Below, piece by piece: positions 1 to 13,628 of a stretch of 64,000 bases of DNA. The notes beneath the pieces are model-generated. The model was not told the origin of the DNA, searched no databases, and worked only from the letters and a program-made list of their open reading frames with translations. Source of the stretch: Apostichopus japonicus (lineage: Eukaryota > Echinodermata > Holothuroidea > Aspidochirotida > Stichopodidae); contig NC_092561.1 in assembly GCF_037975245.1 (NCBI RefSeq), positions 13,515,001 through 13,579,000 on the forward strand, in the 5' to 3' direction. A program made the translations under genes and the position numbers. How positions within the stretch are numbered: position 1 is the first letter of the stretch; every line of letters starts with the position of its first letter.

Positions 1-175
1 AGGGATGAAGGTTGGTGTTGGAATGGGCATTATGGATGGCTCATCTCAGTAACAAACGGCCTGCCCTCAAAGAAGACCTTATACTGTTTCATGTGCAATT
101 GAAAAAGACTAAAAGGCAAATGAGAAAAAGATGTTTACCTGGCCTCTTTGCTCTATTTTTTTTTCTTATTTTTAG

Positions 176-844
176 ATTCGGTCAGAAATAATCGCAACAT
201 ATGCATTGTGTGGATTTTCAAACATCAGTGCCATAGGCGTACAAATTGGAGCCCTTTCAGCAATGGCGCCATCTAAGCAAGTGACTTTGCATCTGTTGCA
301 ATCAGGGCCTTAATTGCTGGTTCCGTAGCGTGTTTTATGACTGCATGTATTGCAGGTAAGTAGAAGGAAAAACTCCTTTATCAATTATTTTTCTACAAGT
401 AATTTAAGCTGAATAGTCTTGCACTTGTAAACTTGTAAAATATTTTAATGTTATGTTATTAAACCTTCGTCAGTAACTCCTGGCTCTCATTCGAGGAAGA
501 TGGAGTTATTCACAAATGTGTCACAATCTGATATTCACACAGTCAAGTTGAAGATAGAAACCGAAGACATTCTCGCCCATATTACCAGGGCTGAGACGAC
601 ATTATCACCATGTCCATTTCACAACCAGCTAGGTTTTTGGGGGTTATTAATTCATATTTAAAATGGATCATATTTGTAACGACTAAAGCAGCATTGATTT
701 TAACAAGAATCTTTTCAAAATAGGAAAATAAGACCCTCTCAAAAAAATAAAATAAACAATTGTTCTTTTTCAGGAGTACTTTATGACGAATCGAAATATG
801 ATGGATCTACTGTGATTCAAGTAAATGAGACGTTTCTTACATAG
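176..844 (+). CDS. SLC28/CNT-type concentrative nucleoside transporter, last two exons (partial, frameshifted)
   Basis: Two exons, 176-355 and 774-844, separated by a GT..AG intron; the stop is TAG 842-844. The first exon reads [19 protein letters not shown], then [11 protein letters not shown], and after a frame change [17 protein letters not shown]. These match the conserved C-terminal transmembrane region of CNT (SLC28) sodium-coupled nucleoside transporters. The second exon supplies [11 protein letters not shown] and a short tail. The family imports nucleosides across the plasma membrane; the rest of the gene lies left of the window. Oddity: at about 281-283 the frame is lost by one base (SKQ and DFASVA are in different frames). 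As read, the frame would stop at TAA 310-312. This could be a sequencing error or an inactivated allele. Family identity is strong; functionality is uncertain. Confidence 0.85.
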
Positions 845-971
845 GGATAGATGAACCTGGCAGAACAACTGCAGTTACAACGGATAGTTAAGCTTTAATT
901 TTAGCTGGATGTAATCAGCTCCCTTATATAATGAGAAAATACTAACGGCGCCAAACTTACGAAAACATTTC

Positions 972-977
972 AATAAA
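972..977 (+). promoter_or_regulatory. Candidate polyadenylation signal of the SLC28-type gene
   Basis: AATAAA lies 128 bases after the TAG stop of the nucleoside transporter. It is the first such hexamer downstream in the sense direction. The hexamer is common by chance in AT-rich DNA, so this is positional inference. Confidence 0.45.
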
Positions 978-1010
978 ATAAAACGTTGTTTTATGCTTTA
1001 TAGTTATTAA

Positions 1011-1990
1011 CAGTGTCTGAGTAAGGTATATGAAGTTGTATAGTGTTAAGCGTTGACTTAAAAACTGTTCGGAGCTTTGATATCTTGGATGAATTATTAA
1101 TCCAGTAAGTTTCTGCTACAGTATAGGCACACATGCTGACGGAGAGGTTAAGTAATCTTTGAAAAAAAAAATCTGTAACAGAAAACAACTGGTGGCATAT
1201 CGTGTAGACCAAGATTATGTACACCTTAATGGCTAATGATGCAATCTTGGCCTTCTATTTCACAATGCAATGTCCCATTCTGCACTTACTATGACGTCAC
1301 AGTGTATGCAAATGTTCTCATGTTGCTTTTCGGAGCAAGGAGAATACGCGGGCGGATTGATACAAACTCTATATGGAGTGTATCAGCTAAAGCATGATCA
1401 CTATTGGCATGAATCATTGAATTTGAATATAGGCCGGATATCTCTATGAACAGAACATGCTGTTCTAAGGTAAGTTATTATTATATGTACTCACGTAATG
1501 TTTAATAAAATTAGAAGACGGACGTGCTGCACATAATTTTTGCAATGAGTAAGTACTAATGTGTAACTGATTAGGACGATGCATTAAAAGGAATAAGATA
1601 TCCGAGGCAAAATGATGTTTATTCGTTAAGTATTAAAATTCGTAATATTTTAACAAATGCTAATAATAGTTCAATTGCTTGTGCTGATTATGGAAGCGTA
1701 TTGAGCATTTTCAAATTCTACGGATTCTATTAACGCACGTTTCTGGACTATGGTGACATTGTTAATATTTAACAGTTCGGGGTTCTAAATAAAAACAAGA
1801 TTAGCAGAATAAACTGCCATGTTATACTCCAAAATGATATGAGTGTCTGAGCAAGGTATACAAGTTGTATATAGTATTAATCGTTGAAAACAGTTCGGTG
1901 ATTTGACCCATTGGATGAATGATTATTCAGTGTCTGTTACAGTAGGCCCACATCCTGACGGATAGGTAAGGTAAGCTTTGAAATATGCTG
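1011..1990 (+). repeat. Direct repeat pair of about 150 bp (1011-1175 and 1843-1990)
   Basis: Both copies begin GTGTCTGAGTAAGG / GTGTCTGAGCAAGG. They share GAAGTTGTATA, ACTGTTCGG / ACAGTTCGG, TTGGATGAAT, CACAT.CTGACGGA and end near CTTTGAAA. They are diverged by small indels. Between and after them (to 2312) I see no coding sequence. Nature unknown: an old duplication or two copies of an unnamed repeat. Confidence 0.6.
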
Positions 1991-2320
1991 GCAAATGTGT
2001 ACTGTAATAAAAGTTAATTCAAAGGAACTTTGCTTTTATGTAATTTATTCCGTCCTACAGAAAGCACTATTTCATTGTAAGTAACTAATAAAAATAAATT
2101 GATGAACGAATGGTACGTATGCACTGATTAGTTAAACCAACTTGTTCCCTTTTAGTTAAACATATGACAGCCATTCTGTACAATAATTTGCTCATATATT
2201 TGCCATTTGTACACTGTGAAAAAATTTCCCAACGCATTAGCACTGTTTAGAAATACATAATGATGTACCATAATGTCATGTAGCGCTCATGGTAAAATAT
2301 TGACCGATGATGATTGTTAT

Positions 2321-2696
2321 CAAGGGCGTAGGAACCGGGGGGCTGGGGGCGCCAGCCCCCCCCCCCCCCACAGTGAAAAATATGGGGGGCGGAAGTATCA
2401 TTCCGCCCCCCCCCCCCGCTCCGCGAGTCAGAAAACCCCTTTTTCATTTCCAAATGAGAAAAAAATCTCATTTGGAGCACCAAATTACATCTATAAGGCC
2501 AGGTGAAAATGCAAAATTATTTACAAAATGGATTGGGTGTTGAAGTGTGCTATATTGCACCAAATTGCATCTGAGGCCACCTGGAAATGCAAAAAAATTC
2601 CAAAGGGGAGGGGGACACCCCCTCCCATTAGACCCCTCCCCCAGGCCGGCCATCAGTCTTCAGCGCCCCACTCAAAAGTACCTTCCTACGCCACTG
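2321..2696. mobile_element. hAT-type MITE with 8-bp target duplication
   Basis: The termini are inverted: CAAGGGCGTAGGAA at the left, and CAGTGGCGTAGGAA as reverse complement of the right end. An identical 8-bp direct repeat ATTGTTAT flanks the element (2313-2320 and 2697-2704). CAG(T/G)GGCG-type ends with 8-bp duplications are hallmarks of the hAT superfamily. The 376-bp interior has long C and G runs and no convincing coding capacity, so it is non-autonomous. ORFs called across it are translation artefacts of G/C runs. Confidence 0.85.
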
Positions 2697-2704
2697 ATTG
2701 TTAT

Positions 2705-4429
<1,725 letters not shown>

Positions 4430-4430
<1 letters not shown>

Positions 4431-4540
4431 GAATGGTTTATTCTTTCTTTGTATTTGCTGTAAAGCGCAACCTAAAACTTTGTTGGGGTTGCGCTATATG
4501 AAATTCAATAAATAATAAATAATAATAATAATAATATTGT
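4430..4540 (+). mobile_element. 3' tail of a non-LTR retrotransposon or SINE
   Basis: TGTAAAGCGCAACC is followed by GGTTGCGCTATATGAAATT and a run of AATAAT repeats. The 8-bp arms GCGCAACC (4465-4472) and GGTTGCGC (4487-4494) form a perfect stem just before the (TAA)n-type tail. A short hairpin plus trinucleotide tail is typical of CR1/L2-like LINE 3' ends and of the SINEs they mobilise. No coding part is attached. Confidence 0.55.
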
Positions 4541-5239
4541 GGTCTAATATTATTTTTAGAGGTTAAATATGATTCAATCTGACAACTTTCTGGCTAGTCT
4601 TTCAGAAACATTTGGCATCAGCAAACTGATATAGATCCGCAAAATACTGTAATAAGCTATATATGCAGTGCTTTGGGAAACGATGCTCGATTCTTATGGA
4701 AGTACTTTAACCTGACACAATTTTATGTCGTATGTGCACTACAACGATACCAGATTTCAGTCCAAGCAAATTCCGTTGCGTTTCAGATCAGTGCCCGGTA
4801 CTTTAGAGGGCTTCCATGCATACAAGAACAGTCCGTTCTAGTTTATGATTGGCATAAACAAAAAACTGCATCACCCGCACCTTTATACTTTAATTCGTAG
4901 CATGTGACGAAGGGGAGCCGCTGAAGCAAAATCGAATAAATTATTATCGTTATCATTACTTTTATTATTCGTCCTTGCAAAAAAATCGCCGGCTGTGATT
5001 GATGTCGTGTCTATCTGCTCTTACATCTGTTTTCGGCGGGACCAAGGTTAGCATATCATCAACTTCATAAACAACATTACAGTAATTCTGGTGCAAGTTC
5101 ACAAGTTCTTATCAAGCTGGTGGTTCCATATATTTTCCAAAAAAAAAGATGAAACAAAGTACGGTCACCGATAGTGGCCTAAAGGAATAGCTGTTAGCCT
5201 TTCGCTAAGAACAACACCAAAAACAAACAAACACACACA
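4541..5239. other. Stretch with nothing recognised
   Basis: A 75-codon open frame at 4673-4900 has no recognisable motif and no clear splice-site context. A short (CA)n run ends at 5239 and forms the left flank of the next element. Confidence 0.5.
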
Positions 5240-8200
5240 CACTCTAAAAACTGTTGGGCAAAACTGGTTGAGCAAACAAAGCATTGCCCAATATGAGTAA
5301 ATATTAACCAACAACTGAGTAAAAGAAATTACACAACTAATATGGGTAAACTTTGTTGTGAAAAAATTAAGATGTAGTTTATTGTTACTTTCTGTTGGGC
5401 AAACAAGCTTGATATGCCCAATGTTGTGCAAAAACCAGCATTTTTGCGCCATTACTATACTGGATCTCTGCGCGATGTGCATGCATCATGAGTAGATCGT
5501 ATATAGTGAACGTGTTATAACTTACACAATGGCTGGCGAATTTGTTAGCGCAGTACTCAAGAGGTGGGAAATGCTAGAGTTATGTGCTACATTTGAAGGT
5601 GAGCGTAAAGAAAAACAATCCTCTGCTTGGTGTGTGCATCGAACACTGCGATCTCTATATATCAGTGGTATCGAATGATCGTTCGTTCTCTCTGTGCTAC
5701 ATGTAGGCTATACCAGGCATACGTAAAGGCTAATAATACTAATTATATTTCCAGCATAGTTGTATTACGTTAGGCTAGCTTGTAGTGAAGCGATTGACAG
5801 GCGCCACAGGCGCGCCCGCAAGTGTGTAACTAGGCCTAAGTTACTCACATTGTGTTAACGTTGCGAACGCCTGTGTAATGCAGATCCTTGTCAACTTACG
5901 GTAAGCTATGCGTATGCACCAGGTCTCTCTAGCGTATATCTTGGCTAGACAAGGTTTCATTGTAGCACATTTTCGTTGTAAATCATAAATAGTACTCCCT
6001 TTTTTTCTTTTAAGTTTTACACGGCAAATGACCACATGAACCCTAATTAGCTTAACGTTAGACCTAGCCTGTCATAACTTAGGCCTAATGTTAGACTTAC
6101 ACGTACGCTGTTAATGCTAGTAGTAGTACGTACATACAGTAGTATAATAATGGACCCTTCGAAGTTCGAACACTTTAGCACTAAAATGCTCCAGAATTGT
6201 ATCTGTTCACACTTCTTTTAAAATTATACTATCGATGGCAGAAGAAACATTCTCGTTAGAAAAAAAGTCGCTTCATAGGTTTCGTCAAATTGTTCATATT
6301 GTATATGTGCCATGGTGAAATTATGCATTCGTTAGGGGTGTCCGAACTTCGAGGGTTTTTCAAACTTCAAAGTAGCCTAAGTTAGGCCTGGCATTTAATG
6401 AGTTCTAGGCTATAATAATATTAGTATAGCATAGAACATCAGCGCTAGTAATGTTATAGGCCTATAATGCTGTTTGCATATTTTTCTCTTTCCTACAGGT
6501 AGAACAGGACTTCGAATTATTACAAAACTAACTGCCAACAAATTATACAACAGAGTGGGATATTTGACAATGGACATTTTGTGCTATACAGGCGATCATC
6601 CCAAACTGGCCGAACTTTTTGCATTTAGAGAAGACGTTGGATGCACTGACTGATGGTAAGCCAAATTTATTGTGTAGTCATGGCCTGTGAATTCATAGCT
6701 AGCTTCATTCAAAGCTTATGCCATGACAATATAGTTTCTCTTTCCAGTATGTCTGTAAAGATGGGTCAATATTTGGATTAACCTTCAAAATATGTTTTTG
6801 GTGGTTTGTTACTTTTTAAAAATCTATCAAAATCAACTGATCTGAAAGGACCAAATCAGCTGGTTAATGTCAAATGGTGACTTCTGAACCTTGCTGCAAA
6901 CTTTCTCCAAACATTGCACTCAATATGATTAATTGGCTACTATTTTATTTGTAGTCGCGTTCGGGTTTGTGTGTGGTTGAAGTGAGACCCAGCCCTGTTA
7001 TAATATTAACTCAATGACAGCCACTTGGACATGTATCAGTGTTGTTTGTAGGTTCCACATAGGGTTTGAATAATTCCTGTTGATTTCTCAACAAGTGAAA
7101 TGTTTTTTTGTCAGCAGGAGTAATGACTGAAAACCTCATTATTAGCCTTGTTTACTCATTAATGCTCAATTGAATATAATATTTTGATTAATTCTACTGT
7201 CGATAAGCACAAACTTGAAAATGGCCAATGAGATGGATTCCTTATGTGTATACTTTTCCAATGCTGAGGGAAAGAAATTAGCTTGTTGTGTTGTGTACTC
7301 TTCTCAATGTGTTTTATGAGCAGGAAGATTAAACATGTTAAAACGTCTAGAAGTTGATTTTTCCAAAAATCTTTGGACAATTCTATTCAGATTTTAGTAC
7401 GACTGTGTCAATGAAAGGTTAGCACATACTATGGGCTTTTTCATTTTTTTTCCTTCAAAATCTTATAAAATTTGGCTTGAAATTAGTGTGTAGGGTAGGT
7501 AATTAAGTCTTCTAATACAAATGTGTAGGTCCCCTATGAGTACACATGCCATATTAACTTTCATGTTGCTGTTATTAATGTGTATGAGCATAAAGTTGTG
7601 GAGCACATTTAGGGCGGTGTAAATCCCTTGAATTTTATCCTCAGTCCTTGAAGTTTTATATGGTCAGACTATAGTGTGCCTTATCAATGTTTTTGTCGTT
7701 TATACCTGCAAGCATTCTCATTTCTTGCCTTAATCTCTTTTACAGATGAAAAGAAGAACTTAGCTTTCTTTCTGTTGCCATTGCTTTTTCGAGGACGGGC
7801 AAAGAAAAGCGGATCTACTACGGTGACTAGTTGCCTTCAAGCATTCATAGACGATCAGCCAGTAAGCAAAATCATTAATTATATATTTTTTTTGGTATTC
7901 TTTTGGTGGTACACCTTTTGGTTCATACCAGCTCAGCTGAAAGTTTGTTTAACCTCATAAACTTGGTGTGTTGTTGTTTATAGTGAGCAGAAGAATGCTA
8001 CTTATTGTGTTAGTGGTCAAAGGTCATTTGAGGTTAACAAGGGCCAAACACTTAAAACCTTGTAAACATGTTAACTTAAAGAGTGAAAGTTAGATGAATC
8101 TCATATGTGATGCATATAGGTTTGCCAACATGAGTCCATGAATCCCATTGATTATAGTAGAGGTCAGAGGTCATTAGAAGCCACCAGGGCAATTTTTTTA

Positions 8201-10157
8201 AATTACACTAGTGATGAAATGGGGGAAGGTTCAATAAATTTCATCGTCGGTATGTAAACCCTGGTCATAATAATGAAGTGATCCGGTACTTGATAGTGCA
8301 AGGGAAAGGTCATTTGACATTAGTGGGGTGGACGTTACACTTTTAAAACCTTGTCAAGATAACTATGTTGACTTTCCTGACCTGTTTTTTTCTTTTAATT
8401 ATACTGGTCCACAGTATCATAGCATTGTGCAGAAGTCTTAAAACTCTGTCTATCCACCTGTTTTTGTTACATTTTATTTGCAACTCGAGGAGATTATTTT
8501 CTTTAATTTGCAGTCGGTGACAAGTGTTAGAGGACTACTGCAAGACAATATCGAAGGATGAGCGACCGCAGCCATTCATTCCGTGCTTAGGAGAGAGCAA
8601 AGGTTCCCCTCAGCATTTTCTTGTGATAATTGAGAGACATCCAATAATACAGTCCTCACTCCTAACGGCAGTAGACTATTTGTTTTAAAGTCATTATGTG
8701 TTGGACATAAACTTCCAAACTCAATGTAAGGGGGTTTGGGAGTTTTTCCCTGCTGAGGTATATGAACTTGGTTTTATCAAAAGTCGTTTACTGAGTGCCT
8801 TTGGAGCTTTCGTAGCAAACAGAAGTGTTTAAGGGTCAAAGTGTCTTGCAACAAACTTTTCAAATGGTTTCTCGGTATTAACCTGACATGTTTACATTTT
8901 AAGGTGTCTTTAGTTTCATATATATTTACATATTAAAGGGAAATAGTAACTGTTTGCCTTGGCAAACTGTACTTACAAAAAATCTTTAATTTTTTTTTAG
9001 ATTTGTTATTGTATACAGTTGTGAAAGGTTGAGGCAGGGTTGGTATATCAAACAAACATTTAATTTTGTGTGTTTAACAGATCAGGTGCCAGCAGTGCCC
9101 TATGATCACTTATAATTGTGATCTTGAAGCTGCTTTTATTTCTAGTATGTAGAATCAATGTGGGATGTGTAACCATTTGGCTTTTGTTTGAAAAGATGTT
9201 TAAATTTTACAGTTCATCAATCATCTAAGCACAATCAAAATGTTAGCTAAATATGCCTTGGCTCCTTGTTAAAGCAATTGCAGATACAATTGTGTATCAA
9301 TATTTTTCGGTTTGTGTGTCCTTGTTTAAAACATAAAATGGTTAGCTTCAATTGACTATATGTTGGAAATTATCAGTGATATTATATTCACTTATTAAGA
9401 CCAGAGTTGCTTGAAAGAGACCAACATTAAGCTGTACATGATTGTGTGTTGCACCTGTACCTTGTGTAGTTGATGTCAACATACAGGAGGTCTTCTGTGG
9501 TCAACACATTTCAAGAATTGAATATAGTAAACAATGGCAAAATATGGATAGCTAATATTTTCAGCTGTAATATTGTTGATAGGTGTTTATCCCCATTGTG
9601 AGTTTATGAAATTATTGCTTTGGATGGAAGTCACAGATCATTTAACTAGGTAAATAGAAGTCAAGCACTGAATGCTGTGAGAATTCATAATGGAGGAACA
9701 ATCTGAAGTCGACTAAGACCAGAAAAAATAAAAGTATGAAAAACATGTATACTTGTTTGTTCTTTATCATTCTCTGTTTAAGCTTTATAACCTATTAAAT
9801 AAACCCAGTTGTATGAAAAACGTTACAATCCAATGTTGGTATTGTATTAGTTAACCAACCACTATTATTTTTAACTAGCTGTAGGGCAAGAACCATTGGG
9901 TAAAAAAAAAATCCATTGGTAAACGGTTTTACACAACCATTGGGCAAATCGCTGACCAACATTGTTGGGTAAAGGCGTTGGGCAAAGGTTTTGGGCAAAG
10001 TTGTTGGGTATTTATTTAACCGTTTGCTGGGCAAAATCATTAACCAACTTAGTTGGGCACTTTTTTGCACAATATCAACCAGGAGGCATACGGACCAAAC
10101 GGTTGTGTAAATAATTGCCCAGGTTGGGCAATAATTTGCCCAACAATTTTAAGAGTG
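5240..10157 (+). mobile_element. 4.9-kb DNA element with CACTC termini and TTGGGCAA subterminal arrays, carrying a SAM-like gene
   Basis: The left end starts CACTCTAAAAACTGTTGGGC. The reverse complement of the right end starts CACTCTTAAAATTGTTGGGC; 21 of the first 23 bases match. The flanks carry a possible 2-bp duplication CA (5238-5239, 10158-10159), though the left flank is a (CA)n run. Subterminal zones (about 5240-5460 and 9810-10157) are packed with variants of TTGGGCAA, TTAACCAAC and their complements. Between them lies a decayed multi-exon gene on the + strand (5529-8832). CACT ends with 2-3 bp duplications recall CMC/EnSpm (CACTA) transposons, but I see no transposase, so classification is inference. 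A second element at 36110-38650 has the same design and the same gene. Confidence 0.7.
5529..8832 (+). pseudogene. Decayed gene in the CACTC element: SAM-like N-terminus and conserved SAMD3-like C-terminal domain
   Basis: Exons read as 5529-5598, 6499-6655, 7746-7861 and 8514-8832, each bounded by AG..GT. Exon 1 (MAGEFVSAVLKRWEMLELC) resembles the first helices of a SAM domain. Exon 3 reads KKNLAFFLLPLLFRGRAKK. Exon 4 reads RPQPFIPCLGESK, FLVIIERHP, FKSHYVLDINF and WEFFPAEVY, ending at TAA 8830-8832. The same blocks recur in the gene at 36975-37717, which makes them real protein. I associate the C-terminal pattern with proteins annotated SAMD3-like in many invertebrates and fish; their function is unknown. 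Damage: a frame change inside exon 2, a TGA at the start of exon 4 (8518-8520) in the conserved frame, and TAA at 8686-8688 where a lysine codon is expected. Confidence 0.6.
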
Positions 10158-10356
10158 CAGTCGGCGAAACAAACCAAATTTAAGAGATTTCTTTATCAGC
10201 TCTTTTGGCTGGTGTATCACAGCAGAAAAATCAGTTAAGTACTAAGAGGTCAACATCAGAAAACCGGCCACATCAGCTCCAGTTAAAGCCATCCGCTAGC
10301 TATCAGGAACCAAACACGTGATGTCATCTACAGGGTGAAGAGGCTATTCTTGCATC

Positions 10357-10560
10357 CAGGGACGTAGCTAAGGCATGATGATTGGGTGGGGGAGGGGGGG
10401 GTGTAGGGGCTGGAATTCCAACTGGATGGGCTTTGAAGCCAGAAAATTCCGACTGATGCCTTGAATCTCTGAAATTATATTCGACGACAGAGTGAATTAC
10501 AAAAACAATGCACAGCTTTTTCCTTACGCGCTTAATATTATTTTCTTGGGGGGGGGGGTG
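10357..10560 (+). mobile_element. Possible hAT-type end fragment with G-rich interior
   Basis: CAGGGACGTAGCTA at 10357 resembles a hAT terminus and is followed by the long G run usual in this window's MITEs. No partner terminus or target duplication was found, so the right boundary is arbitrary. Low-confidence relic. Confidence 0.3.
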
Positions 10561-10594
10561 GCTGTTTATCACTCACATGAAAATATGTTCAATT

Positions 10595-10990
10595 GTTCAC
10601 TTTATTTCAACTGAGCAATTGGAAATGAAGTGAACAATTAAAAAAATTTGCAGAAAAAAGTTGAGTTGACGAAATACGATAAATTGTCAATTAAAGATTT
10701 TGCAGAAAATAATTCAATTTCTCAGTTGGAATGAAGTGAACAATTGAACATTTTGCAGCAAAATGTTGAACTGAAGAGATACGATAAGTTGTCAATTGAA
10801 CATTTTGCAGAAATTTGTTCAATTGCTCTGATGGAATGAAGTGAACAATTGAACATTTTGCAGCAAAATGTCCAATTGACGAGATAGATAGGTTGTCAAT
10901 TAAACATTTTGCAGAAAAATGTCCAATGGACGAGATATGATAAGTTGTCAATTAAACATTTTGCAGAAAATTGTTCATTTGCTCAGTTAA
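10595..10990. repeat. Minisatellite built on AAYTGAACATTTTGCAG
   Basis: About seven diverged repeats contain CATTTTGCAG followed by AAA(A/T)TGTTCAATTG and a spacer that alternates between GACGAGATACGATAAGTTG and GGAATGAAGTGAAC. This gives a higher-order unit of roughly 110-120 bp. Open frames here are periodic shadows. It lies just outside the right end of the 4.9-kb element. Confidence 0.75.
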
Positions 10991-11163
10991 AGCAACTGAG
11001 TAATCATTTCTCTGATTTTTGATAAGATTTTATCTTGTTGTCTAAACAATTTACTGCAAAATGTCAACTTATGGGGCTAAGTTTTTCCTATGTTGATGGC
11101 ACTTTTAAGTTTCCGTAGATTAGTATTGAGTGTTTTAATTGTTTACCATAGAGACAATATATG

Positions 11164-11165
<2 letters not shown>

Positions 11166-11203
<38 letters not shown>
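11166..11203. repeat. (AT)n microsatellite at the junction of a tandem duplication
   Basis: About 38 bp of alternating AT precede the first copy of the duplicated hAT fragment. A shorter AT run (about 11560-11578) precedes the second copy. This suggests the duplication was mediated by these tracts. Confidence 0.85.
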
Positions 11204-11205
<2 letters not shown>

Positions 11206-11751
11206 TGAACTTACTTGAAGCTAGCGAACAGGGTAAACCACCCAATAGCATAGTTAGTATGGGCGTCAATCCAGGGGGTGGGGGACGGGGGGACACGTCC
11301 CCCCACATTTCGATGGGTGGGGAAAACAATATCAAATGTTCCCCCCACTCATTTGGAAAAAGAGTAGTGTCTATTTGGTTAGGGCTTACACATCTCATGA
11401 TTCATATTATCGAATATCACTCAATGTTGCTGAAAGGAGATCTCGTGAGTTGGTACCCTGAGCTCTCCGACAATCTTAAGTTTAGTCTTTCTTTCGAGGC
11501 CAGTTCCAGTCGTCGTGGTTGAAGGGTGTAGACAAATATTCAAGTCGATGAATCCATATGAATATATATATATATATATCTTGAACTTACTTGAAGCTAG
11601 CGAACAGGGTAAACCACCCAATAGCATAGTTAGTATGGGCGTCAATCCAGGGGGTGGGGGACGGCGGGACACGTCCCCCCACATTTCGATGGGTGGGGAA
11701 AACAATATCAAATGTTCCCCCCACTCATTTGGAAAAAGAGTAGTGTCTATT
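11204..11751 (+). mobile_element. Tandemly duplicated hAT-derived fragment (copies 11204-11552 and 11579-11751)
   Basis: The segment from CTTGAACTTACTTGAAGC to GTAGTGTCTATT occurs twice, offset by 375 bp, almost identical. In copy I the sequence continues TTGGTTAGGGC through a 3' transposase-like region to about 11552, then an AT run. In copy II it breaks at 11751 and resumes at 17105 after a 5.35-kb insertion. Both copies contain the G/C-rich GGGCGTCAATCCAGGGGG end-like block. The copy II continuation encodes a hAT C-terminal domain, which identifies the parent. Confidence 0.75.
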
Positions 11752-13628
11752 CCCAGGTGAAAATTCCAGTTAATACCTGTTGAACTGGTTTTAACAGGTA
11801 CCTGTTGCAACTGGTATTTGGTGACAGGTAATAACAGGTATTAAATGGTATTAACGGGTGTTAACTGGTATTGACAGGTATTAACTGGTATGAACAGGTT
11901 TCAACTGTTTTCAACAGGCATAACAGTTTTTAACTGGTATTAACAGGTATTAGCTGGTATTAACAGGTTTCAACTGTTTTCAACAGGTTTCAACAGGCAC
12001 AACAGCTTTAGCTGGTATTAACAGGTATTAACTGGTAATAACAGGTTTCAACTGTTTTCAACAGGCATAACAGTTTTTAACTGGTATTAACCGGTTTCAA
12101 CTGTTCTCAACAAGTTTCAACAGGCACAACAGCTTTTAACTGGCATGAACAGGTATTAACTGGTAATAACAGGTTTCAACTGTTTTCAACAGGCGCAACA
12201 GCTATTAACTGGTAATAACATATTGTATGAACTGGTTTCAACTGTTTTCAACGGGGTAACAGGTTTTAACTGGTTCTGTTTTCAACATGTCTTTACTGGT
12301 ATTGAAAACGTTTGAACAGGTAAGAACATGTATGGAAGGTTTTAAGCTGGTTATAACAGTAGGATTTTCCACAGGTTCAATTGTTTTCAACAAGTTATCT
12401 GGTGAAAACAGGTGGCGATGAATTTCAACAGGTTAAAATTACTCTTTACAGTTGCACATGATGTAGGTCTAACACTTAACAAGCAAGTTAAGGCGAGGGA
12501 GAACTTCCAGCAGATGGAGTAAAAATCACTGTTAACAAAAATCTGAAAATATCATTTTATTCCAACAAAGTTAAGACAAGTTAATGGATCAAACATGAAT
12601 GGCAAAAGTATAGTACTGCACAATAATGCAAAGTTGAGGGCAATGAAAAAGAAAACATAAATTTGGAGTCTAACAAGAAAGCAAACTTCTGAAGTAAACG
12701 CTTTCATATTACACATTAAAAACTTACATATATTATGAAATACCAACTAAATATGTTCATTAAAACAAGGATTTCATGTATTGCTGTGGCAATTAAGAAA
12801 GGAAACTCTATCTGTTAAAACAATATAAAGGTTAATTTTTTATCAATCATTATATCAAAATAAAAGTTACATCTGAATAGATAAAAGTTATTCAAGAGTT
12901 AGCATTACCAAACTATGTAGTCTGCAATTCTGCATGCTAGGCAGACAATAATAATAGCTAGTCAGACAGTAACCTTTTGCAAGGAATTCATTCTTAAATT
13001 GGCTACCAATCAGATCTTAAAAAACAATATTTACCTACAAAGCATGTATTTGTAATGCATATTTATACTGAACACATATGTGACGACAATATACTGTCTA
13101 TTCTGGAGTTTGAATAAAAATCTGAATACTGTTTAATGGCATTTGTACATACTGATTACTAGAAATGTTAGTTCTTTAAAAAATATAAGGCAAAAGTGGA
13201 AAGATGACTTTGCCAAGTAAAAGTCAACATCAGTCTATAATAGTCATGGTTAAATCACTTTCAAGAAAAAACTGTCCAGAAGATCTCCATTGAAAACTTA
13301 AGTTGTAATTGACAGCAACATACTTTCCATTTCCTGAATTAATTTAAAAACCAAATACTATATAATGGCAAACAATAACTGTTTAAAACATAATAATAAA
13401 TATGGGTTTAATCCTACTTTGAAAAAAGAACTGTCTGGAAAAATTCCTCTGAAAAGTTAACTTGTCAGTGACAGCAATATGCTGTCAGTTTGAATAAAAC
13501 TAAAGACTGTTTAATGGTAAACAATAACCATTGAAAAAAATAATATGATACTAATGTTTTAAGGCCTTCTTTGTTTTACGATTGACGTCAGCTTCTCGGA
13601 TATGTATTTGCTGAACCTTGCAGCTTCC

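Noticed and set aside
1-175. Additional SLC28 coding exon at the window edge
   Set aside because: The short open stretches in all frames show no CNT motif, and 165-175 is a polypyrimidine-AG acceptor, so this is most simply intron.
10691-10951. 86-codon - strand frame with repeated HFAAKCSIVHFIP
   Set aside because: The periodic peptide is the translation of a minisatellite at 10595-10990.
11421-11810. 129-codon - strand frame spanning the hAT copies
   Set aside because: It runs antisense to the hAT transposase sense strand, across a duplication and an AT tract, and contains IYIYIY; a shadow.
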